DNA of 64,000 nt from G041200185 sp041200185. Its GTDB lineage: Bacteria > Pseudomonadota > Alphaproteobacteria > BNTO01. The position numbers were made by a program, and so were the translations under genes. This document shows positions 1 to 9,173 of this stretch, piece by piece. The DNA is taken from NCBI GenBank assembly GCA_041200185.1, contig CP165730.1, forward strand, positions 1,240,001 to 1,304,000, read 5' to 3'. The stretch's first letter is position 1. Every line of letters begins with the position of its first letter. The notes under the pieces are model-generated. The model worked only from the letters and a program-made list of their open reading frames with translations, was not told where the DNA came from and searched no databases.

Positions 1-102
1 AAAACGTGTGTTTTCGACCTCAACGTCCAATCTTTTTTCTTCGAGAGAAAGAAGGGCTTGGCGTGAAAAAGCACACAAAGGGTAATAGTACAGCTTTCGC
101 AT
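1..102 (-). CDS. Glutathione S-transferase-like protein, N-terminal part (runs off the window)
   Basis: The reverse strand is open from an ATG at 102 to the window edge and gives 34 residues. They begin MRKLYYYPLCAFSRQ and continue with LSLEEKRLDVEVEN. This is the first beta strand, the active-site turn (PLCxFS) and the first helix of the thioredoxin-like N-terminal domain of the GST family. Members conjugate or reduce substrates with glutathione in the cytosol, but some, such as SspA, are regulators, so the exact role cannot be told from this piece. The gene is divergent from iscS. The rest lies left of the window. I am confident in the family and not in the substrate. Confidence 0.7.
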   Translation of the reverse strand, partial: MRKLYYYPLCAFSRQALLSLEEKRLDVEVENTRF

Positions 103-398
103 TGCGCTGCAAATTTACACCAAGACAAACCCAGCTCATTGTGACGATTTCACCTTGAAAAGGCAAGCACTCCGAAAAGCGCGGCACGAGACAAAATGAG
201 CCTTTTTTCTTGCCAAAAAACTGAATACTTACGATCTTGTCTGGTAAAGAGAATGGATGGATTACTCCGAATCAACGGTCCTTACGAAATGACAGTCGCA
301 GAGGACTTCTCTGAATCTCTCTACCATGCTGTGTTTGTTTCACTCGCTACGATTTTTATGGTACCCTGCAAGGGCGGTCGTTGAGACGCGGCGGGTGG
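103..398. other. Divergent intergenic region between GST-like gene and iscS
   Basis: About 300 bases with no convincing gene. It should carry the promoters of both flanking, divergently read genes. A 62-codon frame at 196-384 has no homology that I recognise and overlaps the iscS start region, so I do not call it. Confidence 0.5.
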
Positions 399-1661
399 AT
401 GGATAACGAACCTGTGAATGGTATTTCTGCAGCTAACAGCTCAACCCAGAGGGTTTATCTCGACTATGCTTCGACGACGCCCTGTGATCCTCGTGTCGTC
501 GAAAAGATGATGCCTTACTTCACACAAAACTTTGGCAATCCTCATGCAAGGAATCATGCCTACGGTTGGGAGGCAGCGGAGGCGGTTAACATTTCTAGGA
601 TTAATGTTGCCGATCTTCTCAATGTCGATGAACGCGAAATCTTTTTTACAAGTGGTGCAACAGAGGCTAACGTCTTGGCTATTCGCGGTCTTATGATGCA
701 CTACAGTAGCCAGCACAACCCTTTTTTTACGCATATGATTACAACTCAGGCGGAACATAAGTCTGTATTATCTTGCTGCAAGCAGCTCGAGAAAGAAGGG
801 ATCACTGTTACGTACCTTCCTGTTAACACTGAAGGACTCGTCAATGTTCGAGAGTTGGAGATGAACCTACGTCCCCATACAGCGTTGGTCTCTATTGCTG
901 CTGTCAATAATGAGACGGGAGTGATCCAGCCTATGCATGATATAGGAGCTTGCTGCTTTGCTAATAACGTCATTTTGCATACTGATGCTACTCAAGCTCT
1001 CGGCAAGATCCCTGTCGACCTTGTTCAATGGAACGTTGGTATGGCGAGCTTTTCAGCGCATAAAATCTATGGTCCTAAAGGGATTGGTGCTCTCTATATT
1101 CGAAGGAAACCATCTATCAAACTTTGTTCCATCCTCGCCGGTGGCGGCCAGCAACAAGGAGTTCGTGGTGGTACGAGTCCTGTCCCTCTTTGTGTTGGGT
1201 TTGGAGAAGCTTGTCGGCTTCTCTGCAATGACGCTGAACGTCAAGAGGAATGGAGTCGCATTGCCCGACTGGGTCGCCGTCTTTACGAAGGGCTTTCTGT
1301 TATCCCCTTGGCGCATCTCAATGGAGGGAAGTATGATCGTGTTCCTCATATCGTGAATATGAGTTTTCCTTACATTGAAGGTGAAAGCCTTGCCATGAGC
1401 CTACAAAATGTTTGCGTGTCGACGGGGTCGGCCTGCTCATCAGACAAACTAGAACCTTCCTACGTTCTGAAGGCGATGCATGCCGATGATCTTACCATTC
1501 AATCTTCCATCCGGTTCAGTCTAGGACGATACACAACTGAGCAGGACATCGACATAACCATCAAGAAAACAATTGAAGCTGTTCGCAAGCTTCGTAACCT
1601 TAGCCCCTTGTGGGAAATGTTCAAGGGTGGCGTTGATTTTCGGACTATTCGGTGGAAATAG
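399..1661 (+). CDS. iscS: Cysteine desulfurase IscS
   Basis: PLP enzyme that takes sulfur from L-cysteine and hands it as persulfide to Fe-S cluster scaffolds and tRNA thiolation enzymes. It has 420 residues from the ATG at 399; a TTG at 381 would add six. Visible marks are YLDYASTTPCDPRV at the start of the fold, ATEANV and AEHKSV near the cofactor, the PLP lysine in SAHKIYGPKG (about residue 222), and the mobile-loop cysteine in STGSACSS (about residue 346). The tail LSPLWEMFKGGVDFRTIRW is typical of IscS rather than SufS or NifS. The family is usually about 400 residues, so there is a short N-terminal extension. No iscR, iscU or iscA lies beside it here, so the gene stands alone. Confidence 0.93.
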   Translation: MDNEPVNGISAANSSTQRVYLDYASTTPCDPRVVEKMMPYFTQNFGNPHARNHAYGWEAAEAVNISRINVADLLNVDEREIFFTSGATEANVLAIRGLMMHYSSQHNPFFTHMITTQAEHKSVLSCCKQLEKEGITVTYLPVNTEGLVNVRELEMNLRPHTALVSIAAVNNETGVIQPMHDIGACCFANNVILHTDATQALGKIPVDLVQWNVGMASFSAHKIYGPKGIGALYIRRKPSIKLCSILAGGGQQQGVRGGTSPVPLCVGFGEACRLLCNDAERQEEWSRIARLGRRLYEGLSVIPLAHLNGGKYDRVPHIVNMSFPYIEGESLAMSLQNVCVSTGSACSSDKLEPSYVLKAMHADDLTIQSSIRFSLGRYTTEQDIDITIKKTIEAVRKLRNLSPLWEMFKGGVDFRTIRWK

Positions 1662-1861
1662 TTGCCTTATCCTGTGTAGAAATTCCTACCAATGGGAAAA
1701 AATGAAGTTCTGTCTAAGACAGATAAATCGAGGTTTTTTCTATCTATTGTACATCTTCATTCCATGTTAAGAATTTATTAGGAGATGTTCGTCATAATGC
1801 ACATGAGATGGAACTTCATAAGCAGAAGATAGCGAAACTTTTGCTTGATTTTTCTTTTCTT

Positions 1862-1879
1862 TAGCGTGAATGTACGCTA
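1862..1879. promoter_or_regulatory. Inverted repeat upstream of topA
   Basis: TAGCGT, six bases, ACGCTA: a perfect 6+6 inverted repeat about 40 bases before the likely topA start. It could be an operator or a small leader hairpin. Only the symmetry is seen; a role is inferred. Confidence 0.25.
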
Positions 1880-1918
1880 GAAACAATGAGTCGTGGGGAC
1901 TACGGAGGCAAATATCGT

Positions 1919-4351
1919 ATGGCTGCAGAAACTAGCGTGATCGTTGTTGAATCCCCTGCAAAGGCAGCAACCATCGAGCGGTACTTGGGCGGGAAATACA
2001 CCGTACTAGCGAGCTATGGACATGTACGTGATTTGGTGAACAAGCGTGGTTCTGTTGACCCTGAACATGATTTTGCTATGGTTTGGGGGCCTACTGAGCA
2101 CGCCCAAAAACGCGTAGACGATATTCTTAAAGTAGCCAAGAAGGCTTCTGCGCTCATTCTAGCAACCGACCCTGATCGTGAAGGTGAGGCCATTGCATGG
2201 CACATTTCGGAGCTTGTTCGTGAAAAATACGGAACCAAAGCTCCCCCTCTTCAACGCGTCGTCTTTTACGAAATTACGAAAAATGCGGTTACTAGGGCGA
2301 TGGGTAATCCGCGGGATGTTGACCTTCTACTCGTGGATGCTTATCTTGCCAGGAGGGCTCTTGATTACCTTGTAGGGTACTCGCTTTCCCCCATTTTGTG
2401 GCAAAAACTTCCGGGTTCGCGTTCTGCTGGTCGTGTTCAGTCGGTCGCTCTTCGGTTAATTGCTGATCGAGAAAAGGAGATCGAGGCATTTACATCGCAG
2501 GAATATTGGACGATAGATGGTAATTTTTGTACGAGCCGAAAAGAAAATTTTATAGCTCGTTTGACCATTTTTCGAGGGAAAAAGCTCGAAAAGTTCGATC
2601 TTTCAAGCCAGGTTGAAACTCAACATGCTAGCGAGATTTTGACTGAGGCAGTACCTTACAAAGTCATTCACGTTGAAAAGAAACAGATGCGACGGAACCC
2701 GACGCCTCCCTTTACAACCTCCACATTGCAACAAGAGGCATCTCGAAAATTGGGGTTTGGCGCAAGTCGGACCATGCGCCTAGCTCAACGTCTCTACGAG
2801 GGCGTCAATCTCCACGGAGAGTCCGTTGGATTGATCACCTACATGAGGACGGATAGTGTAAATCTTAGTCAGGAAGCCGTCCAGCATATCCGCAGTTTTA
2901 TCGCCGAGGAGTACGGCGCTGGTTATTTACCTGACCAGCCTCGCGTTTACAAAACTAAGGCGAAAAACGCTCAAGAGGCTCACGAAGCCATCCGTCCAAC
3001 AAGTATTCTTCGGCGTCCTGAGGATGTAGCTCCTTTCCTAGAGTCCGACCAATTAGCTCTCTATGAGCTTATTTGGAAGCGCTCTCTCGCCTCTCAGATG
3101 GAAAGCGCCGTTTTCGACCAGGTTTTAGCTGAAATTGCTGACGACAGTGGAGATAACACCTTCCGCGCTGTTGGAACGACTCTTATTTTCAATGGCTTTC
3201 TTCGTGTTTATCAAGAAGGGCACGACGAGGAAAAAGACACAGACGAGACAATCAAGCTTCCTCCTCTAGCTGAAGGCGATGCTCTCGATTTACGAAGTCT
3301 CCTTCCTGAGCAGCACTTCACGCAACCTCCGCCACGCTTCACCGAAGCTAGTCTTGTGAAAAAGATGGAAGAGCTAGGTATTGGGCGTCCTTCGACTTAT
3401 GCTCCCCTCATGCAAGTTCTTCAAGATCGACATTACGTCACCCTCGAGAAACGACAATTCTACCCTTCAGACCGCGGGCGGATTGTCTCTGCTTTCCTAG
3501 AAAATTTTTGCAAGAAGTACGTCGAGTACGATTTTACAGCCCAGCTCGAAGAGGAGCTCGACGATATCGCTCAGGGGGATCTCAACTGGAAAAAGGTCAT
3601 GTCCGACTTCTGGCATGACTTCCATGAAACGATTGTACAACTCAAAGACCTCTCCATCACAGAGGCGATTAGCAGGGTTGAAGAAGCACTAGCCGATCAT
3701 CTCTTCCATGATAATCCAAGCCGTACTTGCACACAGTGTCATGAAGGGAGGATGGAGCTTAAACTCAGTAAATTCGGAGCTTTTTTGGGTTGTAATCGCT
3801 ATCCGGAGTGTCAACACCGCATTACCTTGAGGTCAGGGTCTGAAACGCCAGAAGCCGCAACCTTTGAACCCATCATTTTGGGAACGGACCCCAGTGATCA
3901 GTCAACGCTGTCTATCCGCCGGGGGCCTTACGGATTTTACCTGCAGATTGATGGCTTGCCTACAGACCAACCCGAACAGGTTACGCCGCGAAGAGGTCGA
4001 AAAAAGAAAGAAAGCCTCACCGTTCGACGTCTGGCCCTTCCCCCAACCCTCAGCCCGCAGGAGGTTACGTTGGAACAGGCCTTAAAGCTCAAAGGTCTAC
4101 CAAAAGTCATTGGTTCTCTGGATGAAAATGAGCTTAAGGTAAGCGTTGGTCGATTCGGCCCCTATATCCAGTGGGGAAACGTTTTTGCATCTATTCCAAA
4201 GTCAATGGATTTCCTATCAATTACGGAGGAAGAAGCCATTCAGCTTGTAAGATCGAAGTTGGAAAAACCTAAATCCCGTCGCCGTGTGTCTGCAACAACG
4301 ACTTCGAGAACAACAACACGCCGAAAAAGAGGTGTAAAAACGGCAGGGTAA
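1919..4351 (+). CDS. topA: DNA topoisomerase I (type IA)
   Basis: Relaxes negative supercoils by cutting one strand through a tyrosine. I start at the ATG at 1919 because GGAGG lies at 1904-1908; an in-frame ATG at 1886 would add eleven residues without a good ribosome site. The Toprim domain opens with VVESPAKAATIERYLG and contains DPDREGEAIAWH. The catalytic tyrosine is in GLITYMRTDSVNLS (about residue 308). After the core comes one four-cysteine zinc ribbon (CTQC to CNRYPEC), then glycine-rich C-terminal repeats (GPYGFYLQ, GRFGPYIQWG) and a basic tail rich in Arg and Thr. The length of 810 residues and the single zinc ribbon suit an alphaproteobacterial TopA. Confidence 0.95.
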   Translation: MAAETSVIVVESPAKAATIERYLGGKYTVLASYGHVRDLVNKRGSVDPEHDFAMVWGPTEHAQKRVDDILKVAKKASALILATDPDREGEAIAWHISELVREKYGTKAPPLQRVVFYEITKNAVTRAMGNPRDVDLLLVDAYLARRALDYLVGYSLSPILWQKLPGSRSAGRVQSVALRLIADREKEIEAFTSQEYWTIDGNFCTSRKENFIARLTIFRGKKLEKFDLSSQVETQHASEILTEAVPYKVIHVEKKQMRRNPTPPFTTSTLQQEASRKLGFGASRTMRLAQRLYEGVNLHGESVGLITYMRTDSVNLSQEAVQHIRSFIAEEYGAGYLPDQPRVYKTKAKNAQEAHEAIRPTSILRRPEDVAPFLESDQLALYELIWKRSLASQMESAVFDQVLAEIADDSGDNTFRAVGTTLIFNGFLRVYQEGHDEEKDTDETIKLPPLAEGDALDLRSLLPEQHFTQPPPRFTEASLVKKMEELGIGRPSTYAPLMQVLQDRHYVTLEKRQFYPSDRGRIVSAFLENFCKKYVEYDFTAQLEEELDDIAQGDLNWKKVMSDFWHDFHETIVQLKDLSITEAISRVEEALADHLFHDNPSRTCTQCHEGRMELKLSKFGAFLGCNRYPECQHRITLRSGSETPEAATFEPIILGTDPSDQSTLSIRRGPYGFYLQIDGLPTDQPEQVTPRRGRKKKESLTVRRLALPPTLSPQEVTLEQALKLKGLPKVIGSLDENELKVSVGRFGPYIQWGNVFASIPKSMDFLSITEEEAIQLVRSKLEKPKSRRRVSATTTSRTTTRRKRGVKTAG

Positions 4352-5296
4352 GCTGGAGCAAGAAGAGCGCACGGGTATTACATCCGGAGGGCTTTCGCCG
4401 ACTGTTTGAGTTACTGGGCTTGGGGTTTTGAATGAAATGGCTATCAGCCACTCAGAATAAATACGGGGCGTTCCATTTTGCTGTGAGGTCTCCATCGCTA
4501 CTTCAAATGATAACATTCATAGCGTCTCATTTTGCATATCGAAAGCATTCTGCCGGCTGACGTTATGTACCCCCTTCCATGATCCCGTTGAAAAATACGA
4601 ATACTTTTTGATAAGGATTAATAATTAATTTTTTAGATAAACTTGTATTTTATCATTAAATTACCAACGCAAGCAAAAGTCACGAATTCATACAAAAATA
4701 AGTAAAAATATTAAAATTTAAACAACCTTTGTTTAAAGATTCGATACATGAAAAAATTTTTATCATTTCAACCGGCAAAAGACATGTTCAAGAGGATTTG
4801 TTCTCGGAAAAATCTTCGATTGCAGTGTCCCAATCTTCTCAGCTTAAAAGTCTCTTCCAAGAATGAGCATTTCTTTATGAATTTTGCTGTTTCTCAGCCT
4901 CTAGCCCTTCACATACTTTGGGATCGAATCGACGTTTTTACAGATCTTCAGGTCATAAATGGAACCTATAGTAATTTTGGATATTCCTAAAATTTTCCGG
5001 TATTTCATGAAGATAATTATATCAACTTAAAGTTTTTTCATTCTTTTTGCTAGTACAACTCATTCTTTGCTACCGAGATTTTTCTACCATAGAAGACCAG
5101 TCACATTAGCGATATTGCATTCTGAATACCTCAATGAGGCCTAATTATTCATTGTAAAAACACAAGAGTTTTAAGGAAGGCCACACCACTAGGGCCTCTT
5201 CTCGTTATCTCCTTCAAACACGTCCTTTTTTCGTGCCACAAAGAAGCGGAAACCGCTTATACCAACCTTTCGTAAACTCATTCCATCGTCCCCCAC
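4352..5296. other. Intergenic region after topA
   Basis: Mostly AT-rich, without a supported gene. An 80-codon frame at 4748-4990 has no ribosome site and no recognisable family. It separates topA from the oppositely oriented tlc gene. Confidence 0.5.
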
Positions 5297-5325
5297 AAAA
5301 AAAAGAGGCCCCCGAGGGCCTCTTC
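5297..5325 (-). terminator. Rho-independent terminator of tlc
   Basis: Read on the reverse strand: a GC-rich hairpin, GAGGCCCTCG then GGGGCCTC, followed directly by eight T. It lies 25 bases after the tlc stop codon. Confidence 0.85.
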
Positions 5326-5349
5326 GATACCGAGATAACTCGGCAAAAC

Positions 5350-6924
5350 TTACTCCGCCTTCGCCTTCGACGCCTCCTTAGCTTCAGCCTCACGTTGAGC
5401 TGTTAGAGCCAAAAACTTTGGATTGAGGCCGCAAATCGCCATGACCCACAGAACGACAATCACCAAGACAATGGGAGCAATGATCGGAGATAGATCCAAC
5501 AACGTCGCACCTGCACCGCTGATCATCAACAACACCGACTGAATGAAGGCACCTCCCGACTTACCGAAACGACCTCCGACAACTTCAACAGCAGCCTGCC
5601 CCTTCGTCTTAAGCTCAGGATCCAACGGGATGTACGCCATCTGCTTTGTGGAGTCAAACAGGGTGTACTTCGGTCCCTTCGACAAGACATTCTGGATTAA
5701 CCCAACGACCACTGTCAGCATGACGACTGTTGGTGTCATTCCAAGGAGTTGAACCTGCTCAAATGGACTGTGAGCTCGAGCATAAATGAGCAGCCCGAAG
5801 AAGATTGACCCTGTCCCCAGCAGCATCACAGGTGTCATGAGAGCTGCCGTCCTCCACTTACAACGTTGCAAAATATTCATCCCTACGAAGGAGAAGAAGA
5901 TCGTCACAGCCGCTGTTACACCGCTGAAGTTCCCCATAAAGCGCGAATAATCGTTCTTATCAGGGAAGGCAACCCGGATCTGACTCTTCCACGTCATCTC
6001 AATCAAGTTGATCCCGATGTTATATCCAAGCACAATCACCAGTAACAAACCCAAGTAGGACGAACTGAAGATGCACTTAAAGCTTTCACCTAAAGACAAC
6101 TTCGGCTTCGACTTCTTCGCCTTAATTTGCGTTGGATCAAACAGCTTTGGATCCGTCAGAACATTCTTCTGAATCCAACGATAAATGAACATGATCGCCA
6201 AGCAAGCCGCAACAATGGAAATCGATACCACAAAAATATTGGCCGCATAGCCATCACCCTTCCCAGCTTTGGCCGCCTCTTTACCAACATACGAAGCAAA
6301 TCTCAGCATACCACTGGAGCAGAAGAGACCCACGTTACCCACCAAACCGTAAAAGGCATAAAAACGCTTGGATTCATTAACCTTCGTTGTGGCATTGGCA
6401 AACTGCCAGAAGAGCATACTGATCGCAATACTCCCCCACAGCTCCGACATAATGTAGAAAAGGCTATATGTCCAGTTCGCAATCAACGCCAAAGGCCAGT
6501 AAAACGCGTCCGGACAAGCCTCACGCCACGCCGCCAAAGTCTCAGGACTCGCGTGCAAGGACGAAGACAAAGGGTACAAGACAATCCCGAAGACCCCAAA
6601 GAAAATCATGAACGCAGAAATGAGCGTATAGAAGATCTTCTCGCTGCTCATGACATTCGCCATCTTCACGTAGATCAACATGAACAACACCGCGCAAGGC
6701 AAAACACCCCCTAGCTTCAGGAAGCTAAACGCCTCAGCAGCGCACCCCGGAGCTGTCGACACCAAAACATCCTTCGTATCGCGCATCAACGTGTAGTTGA
6801 AAAGGATGAACAGCATCATCAACGCCATCGGTAAAAACTTTTTCAATTCGTAGTTGTGGATTGGCCATAAAGTCTTTCTCCACCCCGTAAACTCTGGAGC
6901 CGCAGACTCCGTCTTCGCACTCAT
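5350..6924 (-). CDS. tlc: ATP/ADP translocase (nucleotide transporter, Tlc/NTT family)
   Basis: Inner-membrane antiporter that in rickettsiae, chlamydiae and protist symbionts imports host ATP in exchange for ADP, or imports other nucleotides. The start is the ATG at 6924 (MSAKTES), preceded by GGAG at the right distance; an upstream extension of the frame has no such site. The protein has 524 residues and about twelve hydrophobic segments. Family motifs include the N-terminal WPIHNYELKKFLPMALMM, LMRDTKDVLVST near the first loop, FWQFANATTKVNESKRFY in the middle, and KYTLFDSTKQMAYIPLD plus KTKGQAAVEVVGGRFGKSGG late in the chain. Substrate (ATP/ADP exchange or broader) cannot be assigned from sequence alone. 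It is monocistronic with its own terminator. This gene is the best evidence that the organism lives inside cells. Confidence 0.95.
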   Translation of the reverse strand: MSAKTESAAPEFTGWRKTLWPIHNYELKKFLPMALMMLFILFNYTLMRDTKDVLVSTAPGCAAEAFSFLKLGGVLPCAVLFMLIYVKMANVMSSEKIFYTLISAFMIFFGVFGIVLYPLSSSLHASPETLAAWREACPDAFYWPLALIANWTYSLFYIMSELWGSIAISMLFWQFANATTKVNESKRFYAFYGLVGNVGLFCSSGMLRFASYVGKEAAKAGKGDGYAANIFVVSISIVAACLAIMFIYRWIQKNVLTDPKLFDPTQIKAKKSKPKLSLGESFKCIFSSSYLGLLLVIVLGYNIGINLIEMTWKSQIRVAFPDKNDYSRFMGNFSGVTAAVTIFFSFVGMNILQRCKWRTAALMTPVMLLGTGSIFFGLLIYARAHSPFEQVQLLGMTPTVVMLTVVVGLIQNVLSKGPKYTLFDSTKQMAYIPLDPELKTKGQAAVEVVGGRFGKSGGAFIQSVLLMISGAGATLLDLSPIIAPIVLVIVVLWVMAICGLNPKFLALTAQREAEAKEASKAKAE

Positions 6925-7190
6925 AGTACTCCTCACGAAAAACAACCTGACGATTAAGCCCTTTTCAGGTCCAACCGGCAAATTGCAAACAAACACATTT
7001 TCAACTGTACGACCTTTGGAAGGAAATGGCAAGTTTCCCCTCAGTGCGGCAACTCCTCTCCAAATCATCCTTCCTCTCGTCATAAACACTAGCGGAATCC
7101 TGAGTCTCAATATAAAAATACCAAATTAACGTGATGTTAATGGATAAAATATAGGATCCGAAGTAGCTGCGATAAAAACTTCCCTTTCTC

Positions 7191-8565
7191 ATGCGAGTTT
7201 TTACCTATTGTACTCATTTAACAAGGCTCACCTTAGGATTGTTCTGCGCCTTTTTTGGTACTCACTATTCCACGTGGAGTGCTACCAACCAGAGAGCTCA
7301 AGGCCACTATCCACTAGAATTTCCAGGCGACCCTCAAGTCCCGGATACACTCCCTGTATTTAAAACGCCAGGCCACTGCGGGATTCACACTTCATCAGGA
7401 CATGATGATGTCCCTTACTCTCAACAAAACGAGCGATTTACAAAGATTCAACCAGATCCGACGAAAGACGAAGTTTTTATCTACTTCCCCGTCGACGGTC
7501 ATCAGCCGACAACAGAACAAGCCGCTCATTGGTCCCAGGCAAATACTGACAATGATCCAAATTCCCCCATCACAAAATGGTATATGCGCATGTTCGGGTG
7601 GACAGATCCAAATAACACAGATGATGTTGAACTAAAGATGGGGTTCGGTATCACTATCGGTCAAGAGCAACAACCTCCCAATAAGATCATCAATTTGGGT
7701 AGTAGCATGTTAGTAGACACGGAAGTCGACATGGAAAAAGACGGTCGAAAAATAACGAGAGCTGAAGCTTTTTGGGGAAACCTTTCGACAAATTGCCGAA
7801 GATCCTGTCGGGAGAGTGTTGTTGTACAGATTGCTCATTGAGATCAGGCGTCAAAAAGATGGCAAGGGATGCATGGGCAATCTTTTGATCCCTTCAACAA
7901 GAAATGGTGCGCGGGCTTTACTTATCAAATACTCCGATACAGTTGAATGGGGGTACGCTCCAGCAATAAAATTTGAGGATCAATTGTATTGTTCGCAAAT
8001 ATCCTGCTTCTATGGTGAAGAATCAATGCAATTGACTTTAGTCACAAATATCAAAAGCAAAAAACCCTATACGGAAACAGGTACTGAGTCATTAAATAAA
8101 CGCACTCTATCTGGCTTGTTTCATGAAATGCTTCATTGGTATCAACAATTGCGCGATCATTCTCGAGTAGCATTAGAGCAGTTCGAGGATTTTTTCTTGG
8201 CTCGAGAACACCCACTTGCGTTATTTTACTATGGGGAGGGGCCTTCACCACTTCTTTCCTGGGGCTTGAAAGGTCCCTTCTGTCTTGATGAATTGAGAGT
8301 TATCTGCGGATCTTCAAAAGAAGTACCGACTTACTTAGAGGGGGATGATCTTTCTGAAAATGCTTTCAGGCTTAGCAAAGGATTACAGATGAGATTTGGA
8401 CACGACTGTTGCATTAAGGCTGGTCACATTAGCGAGGAGGTCCTACAACGAGCTAGCTGGATTGCCCATAACTGTGTTAGATCGATTTGCCCTAATTTTT
8501 TTTATGTGACAAGACACCCAAGAATAGAATGGTATGGCACTAAGAAGTTTCTTAAAGTACAATGA
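7191..8565 (+). pseudogene. Secreted HExxH metallopeptidase, M91/NleD-like, interrupted by a frameshift
   Basis: Two overlapping frames, 7191-7841 and 7816-8565, together match the intact protein at 40575-41798. The first holds a signal-like N-terminus (TRLTLGLFCAFFGTHYST) and the segment with DGHQPTTEQA and ITKWYMRMFG. The second holds GRVLLYRLLIEIRR, the zinc motif in LFHEMLHWY (HExxH) and GDDLSENAFRLSKGLQMRFG. The break is near 7767: reading GCT GAA, skipping one G, then CTT TTT GGG restores LFGETFRQIAEDPVGRVLL, which aligns with LFHRAFKKLTSTSVGRTLL in the intact copy. So one extra base is present relative to the ancestor. The order HExxH, then an SEN-x-R stretch, resembles M91 (NleD) effectors that cleave host proteins; this assignment is inference. 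Either decayed or a sequencing error. Confidence 0.75.
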
Positions 8566-8611
8566 GACTGCGTTTGTTGATGTAATCAAGAATGTTGAAA
8601 AGGAGCAAGAA

Positions 8612-9085
8612 ATGTTTCGGATTTTTAGCAAAAAAGTCGCTTTTATGGTTTCAGTCCTGGTTAATTCCGCCTGTTTTGGATCGTGTCATCAATCACGATC
8701 GGCGGTCTCGAGTTTAGGCGAAAAGCTAATTAATTCCGTTAGTGGAAAAAGACTAAATGAAGTCGACATTGCGAGTGTTGTCCAGCTGGCAGATAAGTAC
8801 GCAAAGGTGTGTAAGCAAGAGAGGAACAAGCTGCCCTTTAGGAGCCCAGAGTTTATGGTTTGGCATAATCGATTGGAAAACACCGTATTCCTAGAAAACT
8901 GCTTAACTAACATACAAGTTCTCTTGGAGACAACGCCTGTAAACACGAACGCAAATAAAAGCCGGGATAGAATCATCGAAGAATTAAGATACGCAAGTCG
9001 TGTTCTGTGTGTTGTATTAACTCCCCTTATCGATGACGTCTTTCAGAAGGCTGGGGTTTCCACCGAGAACTCTCCTAATAAATAA
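8612..9085 (+). CDS. Small secreted protein after the HExxH protease
   Basis: 157 residues from the ATG at 8612, chosen because AGGAG sits at 8601-8605. The N-terminus MFRIFSKKVAFMVSVLVNSACFGS is a signal peptide, possibly of lipoprotein type (SAC). The rest is mostly helical by eye, with several cysteines (KVCKQ, ENCLTN, RVLCVV). I recognise no family. It follows the protease gene by 46 bases on the same strand, and the second protease (40575-41798) is also followed directly by a small secreted protein (41789-42265). The two partners show no clear sequence identity to each other. A partner, inhibitor or co-exported protein are possible roles, none proven. Confidence 0.6.
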   Translation: MFRIFSKKVAFMVSVLVNSACFGSCHQSRSAVSSLGEKLINSVSGKRLNEVDIASVVQLADKYAKVCKQERNKLPFRSPEFMVWHNRLENTVFLENCLTNIQVLLETTPVNTNANKSRDRIIEELRYASRVLCVVLTPLIDDVFQKAGVSTENSPNK

Positions 9086-9141
9086 TTTCCATGTACGCTG
9101 ACAGGATCCTTGTTAAACACTTGATCCTACCGCGCGTGATA

Positions 9142-9168
9142 GCCCCCCCATCAAGGGGGGCGGGTTTT
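9142..9168 (+). terminator. Terminator-like hairpin
   Basis: A run of C, a five-base loop and a run of G (CCCCCC, ATCAA, GGGGGG) followed by CGGGTTTTG. It closes the unit of the 8612 gene and stands next to the stop of the convergent capsid gene. Confidence 0.6.
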
Positions 9169-9173
9169 GTGGA

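Noticed and set aside
196..384. 62-codon frame before iscS
   Set aside because: No ribosome site and no recognisable content; overlaps the iscS start.
4748..4990. 80-codon forward frame
   Set aside because: AT-rich, no ribosome site, no family.
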